Source of the DNA: Promethearchaeota archaeon
GTDB taxonomy: Archaea > Asgardarchaeota > Lokiarchaeia > Sigyniarchaeales > SOKP01
Length of the DNA: 49,891 bases
Reading direction: 5' to 3'
NCBI GenBank assembly: GCA_016839765.1
Contig: JAEOTP010000012.1
Coordinates: 1 to 49,891, forward strand
Part shown: positions 8,478 to 17,932 of the stretch, in pieces
How positions within the stretch are numbered: the stretch's first letter is position 1
Layout: each line of letters starts with the position of its first letter
Notes under the pieces: model-generated
The model's input: only the letters and a program-made list of their open reading frames with translations
Databases searched by the model: none
Told to the model about the DNA's origin: nothing
Made by a program: the position numbers and the translations under genes

Positions 8478-11264
8478 ATGGAGAATCAAACAACCATAAT
8501 TAAAATTTTATTAGATAATAAACAGAAGATTTTGAAAGCAGCAAAATTCGATGAACCAGAGTTTGATAGCTTAATCTCCAAACTAAATAAAGCTGAAGAG
8601 CAAAGAAAAAAACTATCACAGAAAATTAAGGATATTAGAGAACTTAATATAGAAAAATTAAGTCATGAATTAGGAATTTCGCGTTATAAATTAACATTAA
8701 AGATCGATTACTTAAAAGAATTAGGATTTTTAAAAGCTGTCGGAAAGGAATCACGATTTTTCCAATATTTATTGGATGAATATAGATCTAAGGGTATTTT
8801 TCCTAACGTATCTATTATTAAAGAAAAGAACCTATGTTGCAATTGTGGATTATGCGTTTCTGTATGTCCTTTAAATGCTGTTAAGTATTCTGAGGATACT
8901 TTTGAAGTCATTGAGGAAGATTGTATCAATTGTGGATTATGTTTTGCATGTTGTCCGAGATCATTTTTTCCAATAACTCTCAAATTTATTAAAGAGAATG
9001 AAGATATAAAAACTAAATTTTCTGATCAAATAAATTATTATCGAGAAGTCTATACTGCCCAGACAAACGATAATCAAATAATTGAAGTTGCTCAAGATGG
9101 AGGTATTGTAACAAGCTTATTAAAGACTGCTTTTCAAGTAAATATGATTGATTGTGCTTTGGCTGTTGGATTAGCAAATAAACCACACAAACCAGCACCT
9201 ATCTTCGTTGAAAATGTAGATGATTTATTAAAAACGGCTGGGACAAAATATAGTAATACACCTTCTTTAAAAATTTTACATGAATCTAAAAAATATAAAG
9301 ATATTGCGATAGTGGGGACACCTTGTATGATGGAGGGGCTTAAAAAAATATCCATCTATCCATTTAACGAACCTTTTTATGATAATATCGCTATAAAAAT
9401 TGGATTATTTTGTATGGAATCATTTAATTACTCACAAATTTTAGAGCTGTTAAAAAATGAATTTCAAAAACCTGCTGATGATATTATTAAAATGAATATA
9501 GATAAAGGTAGATTTCTTGTTTATAGTAAAGATGGTACTTCGTTAGATGTTCCTTTAAAAAAAGTCAAAAAGTATGGAAGACTGGGATGTTTTTTCTGTG
9601 ATGATTTGACTGCTGAACAAGCAGATATATCAGTAGGGTCTATTGGTTCTGAACCGGGATGGTCAACTGTTATAATTAGGACTCAAAAAGGTGCTGATCT
9701 ATTTCAAAAAGCATTAGATTTAAAAATAATCGAAAAGAAAGAAATTAAGGAAGATGATAAAAGATTTGTTTATTTAGAACGGATAGCTAAGTCAAAAAAG
9801 AAAACATATAAGGAAGGGCGTAGGCCCAAAATGATTGAACAAGATCCTAAAGAAAGAATAAAAAATTTTGATGAGGTTCCTTTAGGATTAACTGAAGAAA
9901 TGGTGAAATTAGAAGCTCAAAGATGTTTACAATGTGGGAGGCCTTTATGCATTAAAGGGTGTCCAGTAAACATTAATATCCCTGAATTTATTAGATTAAT
10001 CAAATTAGGTAAAAATGCTGATGCATTACATCTAATTAAAAGAAATAATTTATTACCAGCGATTTGTGGAAGAGTTTGTCCTCAAGAAACCCAATGTGAA
10101 GAAAAATGCCTATTAAATTCACTTGGAGAACCTATTTCAATCGGTTATTTAGAAAGGTTTCTTGCTGACTGGGAAAGAAAAAATAAGCTTAAAGAATGTC
10201 CTGACTGTCAACCCTCCAATAATATTAAAGTGGCTGTTATTGGATCTGGACCTGCTGGGTTAACATGTGCGGGCGATCTTGCAATGAAAGGTTATAATGT
10301 TACTCTTTTTGAAGCTTTTCATGCAGGTGGAGGAGTATTGGTCTATGGAATACCTGAATTTAGATTGCCTAAGGAAATTGTTAAAGATGAGATTAAAACT
10401 TTGAAAATGCTTGGTGTTAAGATAAATTATAATACTATTATTGGTAAAATTTTAACTCTAGAAGATTTAAAAGAAGAGGGTTTTAAGGCATTTTTCATAG
10501 GTGTTGGAGCAGGGCTTCCTATGTTCCTAAGAATTCCTGGATTAAGTTTGAATGGTGTACTAACAGCAAATGAATTTCTAACAAGATCTAATTTGATGAA
10601 AGCATATAGATTTCCAGAATATGATACACCAATAAATGTTGGAAAGATAGTTACTGTTATCGGTGGAGGGAATGTTGCTTTAGATTCTGCCCGAACCGCT
10701 CTAAGATTGGGCTCTGATAGAGTTATAATCGTTTATAGACGATCTGAAAAAGAAATGCCAGCAAGACTTGAAGAATACCATCATGCAAAAGAAGAGGGTG
10801 TTGAATTTAAATTTTTAACAAATCCAACACGAATCATTGGTGATGAGAATGATAATGCTATAAAAATGGAGTGTCTTAAAATGAAATTAGGAGAACCAGA
10901 TGATTCAGGAAGGCGAAGACCTATCCCAATTAAGGATTCAGAATTTATAATTGAAACTGATACAATAATACTTGCAATTGGAGCTTTAGCAAATCCCGTT
11001 CTTACAAAATCAATCCCTGATTTAAAATTAAACAAATGGGGTTATATCGAAACTGACACGGGCGGAAGGACGAGTATAGAAGGAGTATATGCTGGAGGAG
11101 ATATAGTAACTGGAAGTGCTACAGTAATCTCTGCTATGGGTGCAGGAAGAATAGCCTCAGCGGCTATAGATAAATATCTTAGAAATAAATTTCTGAGTAA
11201 GGTAGGTTCTATTGAAGTTGAAATAATGAAAATTAAAACAATTAAGAAAGAGCAGATAAAATAA
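8478..11264 (+). CDS. HTH-ferredoxin-FrhB-NfnB fusion, putative F420-linked bifurcating subunit
   Basis: A 928-residue fusion. Domains: a coiled coil and helix-turn-helix-like segment (25-105; LSHELGISRYKLTLKIDYLKEL is split over 61-82); a two-[4Fe-4S] ferredoxin (C120-C130, C149-C159); an FrhB/F420-dependent reductase domain (about 190-440) with the CFFCDD loop; and an NfnB/GltD domain (about 455-905) with its N-terminal iron-sulfur module (CLQCGRPLC, CGRVCP), FAD site GSGPAG and NAD site GGGNVALDSA. Nfn complexes bifurcate NADPH electrons to NAD and ferredoxin. The FrhB insert implies F420H2 as an extra donor or acceptor (inference). It begins one base after nfnA stops. The N-terminal HTH mirrors the one on the divergent HdrA. 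Confidence 0.88.
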   Translation: MENQTTIIKILLDNKQKILKAAKFDEPEFDSLISKLNKAEEQRKKLSQKIKDIRELNIEKLSHELGISRYKLTLKIDYLKELGFLKAVGKESRFFQYLLDEYRSKGIFPNVSIIKEKNLCCNCGLCVSVCPLNAVKYSEDTFEVIEEDCINCGLCFACCPRSFFPITLKFIKENEDIKTKFSDQINYYREVYTAQTNDNQIIEVAQDGGIVTSLLKTAFQVNMIDCALAVGLANKPHKPAPIFVENVDDLLKTAGTKYSNTPSLKILHESKKYKDIAIVGTPCMMEGLKKISIYPFNEPFYDNIAIKIGLFCMESFNYSQILELLKNEFQKPADDIIKMNIDKGRFLVYSKDGTSLDVPLKKVKKYGRLGCFFCDDLTAEQADISVGSIGSEPGWSTVIIRTQKGADLFQKALDLKIIEKKEIKEDDKRFVYLERIAKSKKKTYKEGRRPKMIEQDPKERIKNFDEVPLGLTEEMVKLEAQRCLQCGRPLCIKGCPVNINIPEFIRLIKLGKNADALHLIKRNNLLPAICGRVCPQETQCEEKCLLNSLGEPISIGYLERFLADWERKNKLKECPDCQPSNNIKVAVIGSGPAGLTCAGDLAMKGYNVTLFEAFHAGGGVLVYGIPEFRLPKEIVKDEIKTLKMLGVKINYNTIIGKILTLEDLKEEGFKAFFIGVGAGLPMFLRIPGLSLNGVLTANEFLTRSNLMKAYRFPEYDTPINVGKIVTVIGGGNVALDSARTALRLGSDRVIIVYRRSEKEMPARLEEYHHAKEEGVEFKFLTNPTRIIGDENDNAIKMECLKMKLGEPDDSGRRRPIPIKDSEFIIETDTIILAIGALANPVLTKSIPDLKLNKWGYIETDTGGRTSIEGVYAGGDIVTGSATVISAMGAGRIASAAIDKYLRNKFLSKVGSIEVEIMKIKTIKKEQIK

Positions 11265-11285
11265 GAATTTATGAGGATTATAGAT

Positions 11286-13532
11286 ATGGAATCAGATCAA
11301 AAATTAAGAATTAAAGATGCTTTTAAAGAGGATGCTGGAAGAGGAATTGTTAGAATAGATCCGGATATAATAAAAAAATTAAAGTTAAAAGTAGGTGATG
11401 TTATAAGAATTTCTCATCCTTTGGTGAATAAAAAAACTGTTGCATTATTATCATCAGGAAGAATTGAAGATAATGGAACCCAAGTAATTAGAATGGATCC
11501 TTCTTTAAGGAGAAATTTAAATGCTTCTATTGATGATTTTGTAGAGATAAAAAAAATTGAAGTAGATTTAGCTACGAGTATAAGTTTTGCTGGATTAAAT
11601 AGCTCATTGATCCCCCGGGATCCTCAAGCTTTGGCAAGAAAATTAGAAAATCGGGTCATCACTCTGGGAGACACTCTGAGTTTTTACGCAATGGGTCATA
11701 GAATTGATATAGCTGTTGTTAATTATACTCCAAAGACAGAGGCCGTTAAAATTTCTCTTAATACAAATATAAAGTTTACAGAAAAACCTCAAAATACTAT
11801 TGAAACACGAAAAGTCATAGTTAAACATGAAAAAATAAGTGATATTGAAGAGAAATTACAAGAAATACGTGAAAAAGTAACTTATGAGGATATTGGTGGA
11901 TTAGAAGCATTAATTCAAAAGATTCGTGAAATTATTGAACTTCCAATAAGACATCCGGAACTTTTTGAGAGAATAGGAATTGAACCACCTAATGGAGTTT
12001 TATTATATGGTCCCCCAGGTACAGGAAAAACATTATTAGCAAAAGCAGTTGCCTCAGAAACAGATGCAAATTTTATTAGTATTAGTGGTCCTGAAATAAT
12101 GAGTAAGTTTTTTGGGCAGAGTGAAGAAAATCTCAGAAAATTATTTGAAGAGGCTAAAGAGAATTCTCCTTCGATAATTTTTCTGGATGAATTAGATTCT
12201 CTTGCACCAAAAAGGGATGAAGGGAAAAATCAAGTTGAATCAAGGGTTGTTGCTCAATTATTATCACTTATGGATGGATTAAAAGGGAGAGGAGAGGTAA
12301 TTGTAATAGGAGCAACTAATAAAGTAAATAATATTGATATTGCATTACGAAGACCCGGAAGATTTGATAGAGAAATTGAAATAAAGGTCCCAGATAGTAA
12401 TGGACGTTTTGAAATATTATTAATTCATACCAGAGGAATGCCTTTAGGCGAAGATGTGAATTTAAGATTGATAGCTGAAAAAACTCACGGGTTTGTTGGA
12501 GCAGACATAAAATCTCTATGCAAAGAAGCTGCATTCCTTGCTATTCGTGAAATAATTCCTGAAATTGATTTAGATGAACCAGTTCCGGAAGTAGTTTTAA
12601 ATCAATTAAAAATAAAAATGAGCCACTTTATTGAAGCTCTAACTAACATTGAGCCATCAGCCTTAAGAGAAGTGTTAATAACTCATCCCTCAGAAACATG
12701 GGATGATGTTGGGGGATTGAGGGAAGCAAAACAAGAATTAAAAGAAATAGTTGAATGGCCCTTAAAATATCCAGAGTTTTATAAATATATGAAATCGAGA
12801 CCTCCTAATGGTATTCTTATATATGGTCTACCTGGTACTGGAAAAACTTTACTTGCTAAAGCTCTTGCTCACGAAACTGAGATTAATTTTATCTCAGTGA
12901 AAGGTCCCGAATTCTTATCTAAATGGGTAGGAGAAAGTGCTAAAGCTGTTCGAGAGGCTTTCCGGAAAGCACGATCCACGGCACCATGTATTATTTTCTT
13001 TGATGAGATAGACGCTATCGCATCTAGACGTTCAGAATCTTCTGATTCAAGGGTAACAGATCAGATTGTAGCACAACTTCTAACTGAAATGGATGGTTTG
13101 GAAGAATTGAAAGATGTAGTGTTGATTGCAGCTACTAATAGACCTGATTTGCTCGATCCTGCTTTACTAAGATCAGGGAGATTTGGTAGACATATTGAAA
13201 TTCCTCTCCCAGATAAAAATACTCGTATAAATATATTCAAAATTCATCTAAAAGATCGTCCTATTAATGATAAAATTGATATAGAATCATTAGCTCAAGA
13301 ATTAGAAGGATATAGTGGTGCTGATATTGAAGCAGTATGTGAAGAAGCTACAATTTTAGCAATTCGAAAAGGAGTTTTCCATGTTGATATTGATGCATCA
13401 AATCCTAATTCTTATTCTAAAATTAAAATTTCCCAAGAAGATTTTGAAAAAGCTATAGCAAAAATCAAAAAAGTTGCAGATAAAGCAAATAAATCCTACA
13501 GGGAAGTTTCCTACAGTGAAATATATAGATAA
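11286..13532 (+). CDS. cdc48: Cdc48/p97/VAT-type AAA+ ATPase
   Basis: Hexameric protein unfoldase feeding substrates to the proteasome or remodelling complexes. Seen: an N-terminal double-psi barrel ([15 protein letters not shown]) and two AAA+ modules. D1 has Walker A GPPGTGKT, Walker [10 protein letters not shown] and arginine-finger stretch [10 protein letters not shown]2 has [17 protein letters not shown] and RSGRFGRH. The second Walker A has Leu in place of the usual Pro. The length of about 748 aa is normal. The ATG at 11286 is preferred over the in-frame ATG at 11271: GAGG lies about nine bases before it and MESDQKL matches the family N-terminus. It follows the FrhB-NfnB gene closely and may be co-transcribed, though no functional link is evident. 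Confidence 0.95.
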   Translation: MESDQKLRIKDAFKEDAGRGIVRIDPDIIKKLKLKVGDVIRISHPLVNKKTVALLSSGRIEDNGTQVIRMDPSLRRNLNASIDDFVEIKKIEVDLATSISFAGLNSSLIPRDPQALARKLENRVITLGDTLSFYAMGHRIDIAVVNYTPKTEAVKISLNTNIKFTEKPQNTIETRKVIVKHEKISDIEEKLQEIREKVTYEDIGGLEALIQKIREIIELPIRHPELFERIGIEPPNGVLLYGPPGTGKTLLAKAVASETDANFISISGPEIMSKFFGQSEENLRKLFEEAKENSPSIIFLDELDSLAPKRDEGKNQVESRVVAQLLSLMDGLKGRGEVIVIGATNKVNNIDIALRRPGRFDREIEIKVPDSNGRFEILLIHTRGMPLGEDVNLRLIAEKTHGFVGADIKSLCKEAAFLAIREIIPEIDLDEPVPEVVLNQLKIKMSHFIEALTNIEPSALREVLITHPSETWDDVGGLREAKQELKEIVEWPLKYPEFYKYMKSRPPNGILIYGLPGTGKTLLAKALAHETEINFISVKGPEFLSKWVGESAKAVREAFRKARSTAPCIIFFDEIDAIASRRSESSDSRVTDQIVAQLLTEMDGLEELKDVVLIAATNRPDLLDPALLRSGRFGRHIEIPLPDKNTRINIFKIHLKDRPINDKIDIESLAQELEGYSGADIEAVCEEATILAIRKGVFHVDIDASNPNSYSKIKISQEDFEKAIAKIKKVADKANKSYREVSYSEIYR

Positions 13533-13643
13533 ATCGTTCCGAAAACAATTTTCCTAAAAAATTTTTAGTAATTATTAATATTAAGATTTAGTACACGTTA
13601 GCCATCTTCAGAAAGAAGTTATGTTAAAAATGGATTTCAGTAG

Positions 13644-14801
13644 TTATGTTTCATCATTTGTCAATATCGCTGAAGTAGTTTTCCATGATTTCAATTTGTT
13701 TATCATATTTTGCTCTGTTCTTGTTATTTTTGATTGAGAGTATTGCGTAATTTTTTCTTTCATTTTATTTTTAACGGTGTTATCCATTCTTAAACACTTA
13801 ATTATCCCTGTTTTAATTGCTCTATCAACTATATCCTTTCCTTTTTTAGTTCGAGTTATTACAGTTGTAAATTTATCTTCGGAACCTAATCCTCCAAAAG
13901 AAATATCAGCATAAATGTTAGTAAAATCTTTGCAAACCCCACAAGCGGGGCGCATATAATCAGTTAAACTTTCAAAAGGCACATGAATCTTTTTTTGGGG
14001 CGCTTTATGATTTTTTAATTCAATAATTAAATTTTCCTTAATATTTATTCTCTGAATATTTTTGAATTTAATTTTAAATTGTTTCTCAAATTGTGTCAAT
14101 TTTGTTCTATCAAAGAAAAAATTCTCATAGCAAAATAAACCAAGACAAACTTCTATGTTTTCTGATGGTATTATCCCTAAGCTTTGCATACATCTAATTG
14201 TGTAAATTTGGCAGGGAGTTCCTACAAATGCTAACTTATTGAATTTATAGTGTCTTAATTTAGGTAATGAACTTATATATGTGTGAAATTTCTGCACGGT
14301 ATCTAGTTGTGGAGAAATATCCAATTTTGTACCTGATGCATTGATTAAATCTTGTTTAGTTTTTGCGATAGTTGCCTCTCTAGAGAAAGGTGATTTTGTT
14401 TTTGCTACAATTGCCCCATTAATAATTTTTTTTTCTATTAAGTAATTTATAATTGTGTTTACAACGCCTCCATCTGTCCCATATTTTAAAAATTCTTTAT
14501 CCATAGATTGACATGAATAAATATTATCTACAAAACCCAAAGGCATTAATGAAAAATCTGAAAAATTAAAAGTTTCATTAAGATCTTCATCTAAAACATG
14601 TGTCTGTGGACAAATAAAATAGCATATACTACACTCAAGGCATTTTTCCTTGTTTATGTATTCTGGAGGTGAATTAAGATCCTTAAAGCCAATTACTTCG
14701 TTTTCTATTGAGTTACAAAAACTCACACAGCCACCACATTGTTGACAAATACCGAGTTCATGAACCTCTTTTATTAAATCTTGAAAAACTTTATTTTTCA
14801 T
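13644..14801 (-). CDS. FrhB-family F420-dependent oxidoreductase subunit with two [4Fe-4S] clusters
   Basis: Stand-alone member of the coenzyme F420 hydrogenase/dehydrogenase beta family (FrhB, FpoF, FdhB), which moves electrons between F420 and iron-sulfur clusters via FAD. Seen: two ferredoxin motifs, C19/C22/C25/C29 and C54/C57/C60/C64. The FrhB core follows with YGTDGGVVNTIINYL, FVGTPCQIYTIRC and, near the C-terminus, PACGVCKDFTNIYADISFGG. It is 385 aa. It resembles the FrhB portion inside the 928-residue fusion at 8478-11264 but lacks the HTH and NfnB parts. It is transcribed toward Cdc48, with the UGA-containing HdrA divergent from it. The likely partner is that HdrA (inference from adjacency). 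The electron partner and direction are unknown. Confidence 0.88.
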   Translation of the reverse strand: MKNKVFQDLIKEVHELGICQQCGGCVSFCNSIENEVIGFKDLNSPPEYINKEKCLECSICYFICPQTHVLDEDLNETFNFSDFSLMPLGFVDNIYSCQSMDKEFLKYGTDGGVVNTIINYLIEKKIINGAIVAKTKSPFSREATIAKTKQDLINASGTKLDISPQLDTVQKFHTYISSLPKLRHYKFNKLAFVGTPCQIYTIRCMQSLGIIPSENIEVCLGLFCYENFFFDRTKLTQFEKQFKIKFKNIQRINIKENLIIELKNHKAPQKKIHVPFESLTDYMRPACGVCKDFTNIYADISFGGLGSEDKFTTVITRTKKGKDIVDRAIKTGIIKCLRMDNTVKNKMKEKITQYSQSKITRTEQNMINKLKSWKTTSAILTNDET

Positions 14802-14973
14802 TTTTAAAAATCACCAATTTTTATTATCAATTTCAAAAATTATTATAACTCTTTTGATTAAATTAATGATCCCTATGATAAATATTGTTGTCATAATATA
14901 TAAATGTGATCTTTTTCTTATATTGCATGCCCATATATAGTCAATTGAATGTTAAATAATCCTAGATCCCATC

Positions 14974-15135
14974 ATGAAATCGATAGATCTACTGCTGGAG
15001 AACGATCAGGCAAAGATCAGATCCGTACATTTGATTAACGAAATGACAAAAATTTTTGTCAAATTTATTAAAATTTCTCTTATCATATTTTTTAAATTTA
15101 ATTTAAACCATCTTTTTATTGGAATAGGAGATTAA
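14974..15135 (+). other. Short GC-richer ORF between frhB-like and hdrA, possible gene relic
   Basis: A 53-codon reading frame whose first 26 codons (MKSIDLLLENDQAKIRSVHL and onward) are amphipathic, protein-like and less AT-rich than the surroundings. The rest dissolves into Phe/Ile/Lys codons typical of AT-rich non-coding DNA. It could be the 5' end of a decayed gene or a leader transcript. I recognise no family, and no ribosome site is seen. The remainder of the 14802-15235 gap holds promoter sequence and the hairpin at 15151-15193. Confidence 0.25.
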
Positions 15136-15150
15136 AAAACATTTTTTGCT

Positions 15151-15193
15151 TTTAGCAAATTTTTTGTTCTTTCAATTTCATAAATTTGCTAAA
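15151..15193 (+). promoter_or_regulatory. Perfect 11-bp inverted repeat upstream of the UGA-containing hdrA
   Basis: TTTAGCAAATT at 15151-15161 pairs exactly with AATTTGCTAAA at 15183-15193 around a 21-base loop, ending 42 bases before the hdrA ATG. If transcribed it forms a hairpin in the 5' leader; as DNA it could be an operator. One archaeal selenoprotein gene is known to carry a 5' recoding element, but the GAA/A bulge of methanogen SECIS elements is not visible here. Confidence 0.4.
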
Positions 15194-15235
15194 TTACCTA
15201 TCACTAGTTGGTGATGTTTTAAATAGGTGAATTAA

Positions 15236-17272
15236 ATGTCTGAAATACAGACCAAAGTGAGAATCGGAGTTTATATATGTAGATGAGGAGTTAATATTAG
15301 TGCTTCAATCGATTGTAATCTTATTAGAGATTATGTTGAAGCACTACCAAACGTTTTTGTTGCTAAAGTAAATGATTTTACTTGTAGTGATCCAGGACAA
15401 AATATTATCAAAAACGATATTTTAGAATTAGACTTAAATCGGGTAGTTGTTGCAGCTTGTACACCAAAAATTCATGAATCCACCTACCGATTAGTTTTAG
15501 CTCAAGCAGGATTAAGCCCTTATTACTTCCAAATGGTTAATCTTCGCGAACATTGCTCATTTACTTACTCCAGAAATAAGAGAAGCATTACTGAAAAAGC
15601 TATAAGGTTAGTGCAAGCAGGGATAAATCGTGCCAGAGAATTAGAAATTATACCTTATAAAAAGATATCAGTAGAAAAATCGGTATTAATTATCGGTGCT
15701 GGTATTGCAGGGATGAATGCTGCATTAGACTTAGCAAATCATGGAATAAATGCAAATTTAGTCGAAAAGGAAGCCACAATTGGCGGAAAAATGGCACAAT
15801 TAGATCGAATATATCCTACAGACGATTGTGCTATATGAGTTCTAGCGCCTATTATGGTTAGTGCTTCAAAACATCCAAATATAAAATTATTTACCTATAG
15901 TGAAGTTATTAAATTCGAGGGCATCCCAGGAAATTATAATGTTAAAATACACAAGAAACCTCGTTTTATTAATGAAAATAAGTGTACTGGTTGTGGATTA
16001 TGTACGACTAAATGTCCAATAAAAGTACCTAACGAATTTAACAGAGGTATTGGGGAACAAAACGCGATTTACATACCTTTTCCTCAAGCAGTGCCCAGAA
16101 TTGCTCTAATTGATAAGAGTGTATGTATAGAATGTAAAAATTGTCAAAAATGTTGTCCCACAGAAGCTATTGAATTAGATCAAACCTCAGAATATATCGA
16201 TTTAAAAGTTGGTGCGGTAATTATTGCCACAGGTTGGGATGAATATCCAATTATGAAAAAAAATGAATATAAATATGGTATTTATCCAGATGTTATTACT
16301 CAAATAGAGTTAGAACGTATGTTAAGTCCAGTTGGACCAACCGGTGGTCAAGTGTATAGAATTTCTGATGGAAAAATCCCCAAAACAGTAGCTATGATTC
16401 AATGTGTGGGTTCAAGATCCTTAAAAGGGAATCCCTATTGCTCAGGAGTATGTTGTAATGTTGCACTTAAAAATGCTCAATTGTTAAAGCAAGAATATCC
16501 AGATATAGAAATTGTTATCTTTTATATAGACATGCGGACATGGGATAAAGGCAATGAAGAATATTATAGAAAAGCGAGAAAAGCGGGAATAATGATGATT
16601 CGTGGAAAAGTAGGAGACATTCGAGAAGATACTAGCATAAAGAAAATAAAACTTACAGCTTCTTCAACTTTAACCAATGATTTCATTACCATGAATACCG
16701 ATTTAGTTGTATTATCTACAGGTATGGTCCCTTCTAAAAAAGCGGCACAAATTATTGAGACATTAGGTATAGCTAAAGATATGAATGGGTTTTTAAGTGA
16801 AGTTCATGGATGCCTAAAACCTCAAGAGACAAATAATTTAGGTATTTATATATGCGGCTGTGCTACTGGACCTAAAAATATCCCTTATTCAGTATCAACT
16901 GCATTAGCTGCAGCAAGTAAAGCATCTATTTTGCTTTCTAAAGATACAATAACTCAAGAATTAATCATCGTTGAAGTAAATGAAAATCTATGTATGGGTT
17001 GCCATAGATGTGAAAAACTATGTAATTTTAAGGCAATAAAAATTAATGGAGAGAATATAGCTGAAGTAGACGACTTAAAATGTAAAGGTTGCGGAGTTTG
17101 TGTTACATCATGTCCCGCTCGAGCAATTGACCTTAAGTATTACAGAGATAAACAAATTATTGAAGAGATAAAAGGGATTTGTAGTACTGAACTTGAATAT
17201 AAGGAAGAATTTATTGAATCTATTGAACTTATTTGGAAAAAGATTGAAGCTTTAGCTCCTTATCAAACATAA
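15236..17272 (+). CDS. hdrA: HdrA selenoprotein with two in-frame UGA (Sec) codons
   Basis: Flavin-containing heterodisulfide reductase A subunit, 678 residues if UGA at 15284-15286 and 15836-15838 is read as selenocysteine (Sec17, Sec201). The frame is open from ATG 15236 to TAA 17272 except for those codons. They fall in the HdrA motifs ICRUG and DCAIU; the paralog at 2198-4744 has Cys at both places (C105 and C293). Other motifs: FAD site GAGIAG, ferredoxin CTGCGLCTTKC, CIECKNCQKCC, QCVGSR...YCSGVCC, and two C-terminal [4Fe-4S] motifs. Sec-containing HdrA is known in methanogens and Lokiarchaeota. It should act with an FrhB, hydrogenase or formate-type partner. A frame-by-frame caller would split it into two broken ORFs and lose the N-terminus. 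Confidence 0.93.
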
Positions 17273-17343
17273 TCTGAAAATGAATGATCCTCTTAAAAAA
17301 ATGTTAGTTGAGAGGTAACTAACCCATAGCATGGGTTTTCAGA
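17273..17343 (+). promoter_or_regulatory. Candidate selenocysteine recoding element in hdrA 3' UTR
   Basis: Begins right after the hdrA stop. TCTGAAAA (17273-17280) pairs with TTTTCAGA (17336-17343) and encloses a hairpin CCTCTTA/TGAGAGG (17289-17295, 17309-17315), whose loop holds AAAAAATGTTAG, and a hairpin CCCAT/ATGGG (17323-17335). A competing stem GTTAGTT/AACTAAC (17303-17309, 17317-17323) also exists. Archaeal SECIS elements normally lie in the 3' UTR. The classical GAA/A bulge or a clear UGA/GA quartet is not evident, so this is a hand-folded candidate only. Confidence 0.4.
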
Positions 17344-17365
17344 AAACTATAAAATAATAAATGGT

Positions 17366-17536
17366 ATGAATTTGTATCATCATGAGCTAGAAAATGAAGT
17401 AAGGTTTAAAGTCGGAGAAGCATGGATGATGAATATCATCAATATTGCCAGAAATTATGGTCATAACTATTCGAAAATTGCATTCGGATTAGCAAGTAAG
17501 ATGATATTGGGAGAGGAAATTAAAATTTCTAATTAA
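17366..17536 (+). pseudogene. Chimeric relic of an mtd-associated protein fused to an Mtd tail
   Basis: A 56-residue frame. Its first half, ELENEVRFKVGEAWMM, matches the C-terminal helix of the unknown protein at 5731-6456 (EDEVRYKVREAWMM). Its second half, IAFGLASKMILGEEIKISN, matches the last residues of Mtd at 6506-7501 (NAFKLACRILFGEEIKITV). In the intact locus these sequences are about 1.3 kb apart. The simplest reading is a second copy of the two-gene block that lost everything between by internal deletion. An expressed micro-protein cannot be excluded since the frame is open, but no such family is known to me. Confidence 0.65.
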
Positions 17537-17765
17537 TTTTTTTTTAAATTTTTAAAATTATTTTCAAGAGATATTTTAAAAACACATCTATTCCTTGATT
17601 TAGCCTTCTGAGGATTGACTTCATGAATGATATTAATATTTCCATTAATGGAGATAAGTCTATATAGAATTTCTAAAACCTTTTAACCTCTTTTCTTCAA
17701 AGAATTTTATTATTCTTATTCAAAAAGCATCCTAAATTATTATGAAAAAGAACTAATTAACTTGT

Positions 17766-17853
17766 CGAATAATGTTCGCTCAATCTTACATTATCCGAAA
17801 TGCCTTCGCTTTAATGCCCGAATGATAGGATAATATTCGGCATATTTATAAAT
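17766..17853 (+). promoter_or_regulatory. Three palindromic operators and TATA box of the first glutamate dehydrogenase gene
   Basis: CGAA-N5-TTCG occurs at 17766-17778 and again at 17796-17808. A wider CCGAAT-N11-ATTCGG follows at 17818-17840. The centres are about 30 and 27 bases apart, near three helical turns. A TATA-like TTTATAAAT at 17845-17853 follows directly, so bound protein would sit upstream of the TATA box, a typical activator position. Related palindromes precede both Lrp-type regulator genes nearby. The rest of 17537-17932 shows no gene, apart from a 12-codon upstream ORF at 17901-17939 that overlaps the next start codon. Confidence 0.5.
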
Positions 17854-17932
17854 CTTAAATAACATATATAAAATGAAGAGATATAATCTAATCAATTAAA
17901 ATGGAAGAATTGAAACTGAACTTAATTCGAAA

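Noticed and set aside
13533-13643. Possible attachment site or terminator between Cdc48 and the FrhB-family gene
   Set aside because: Only AT-rich convergent gene ends are seen; no repeat or strong hairpin.
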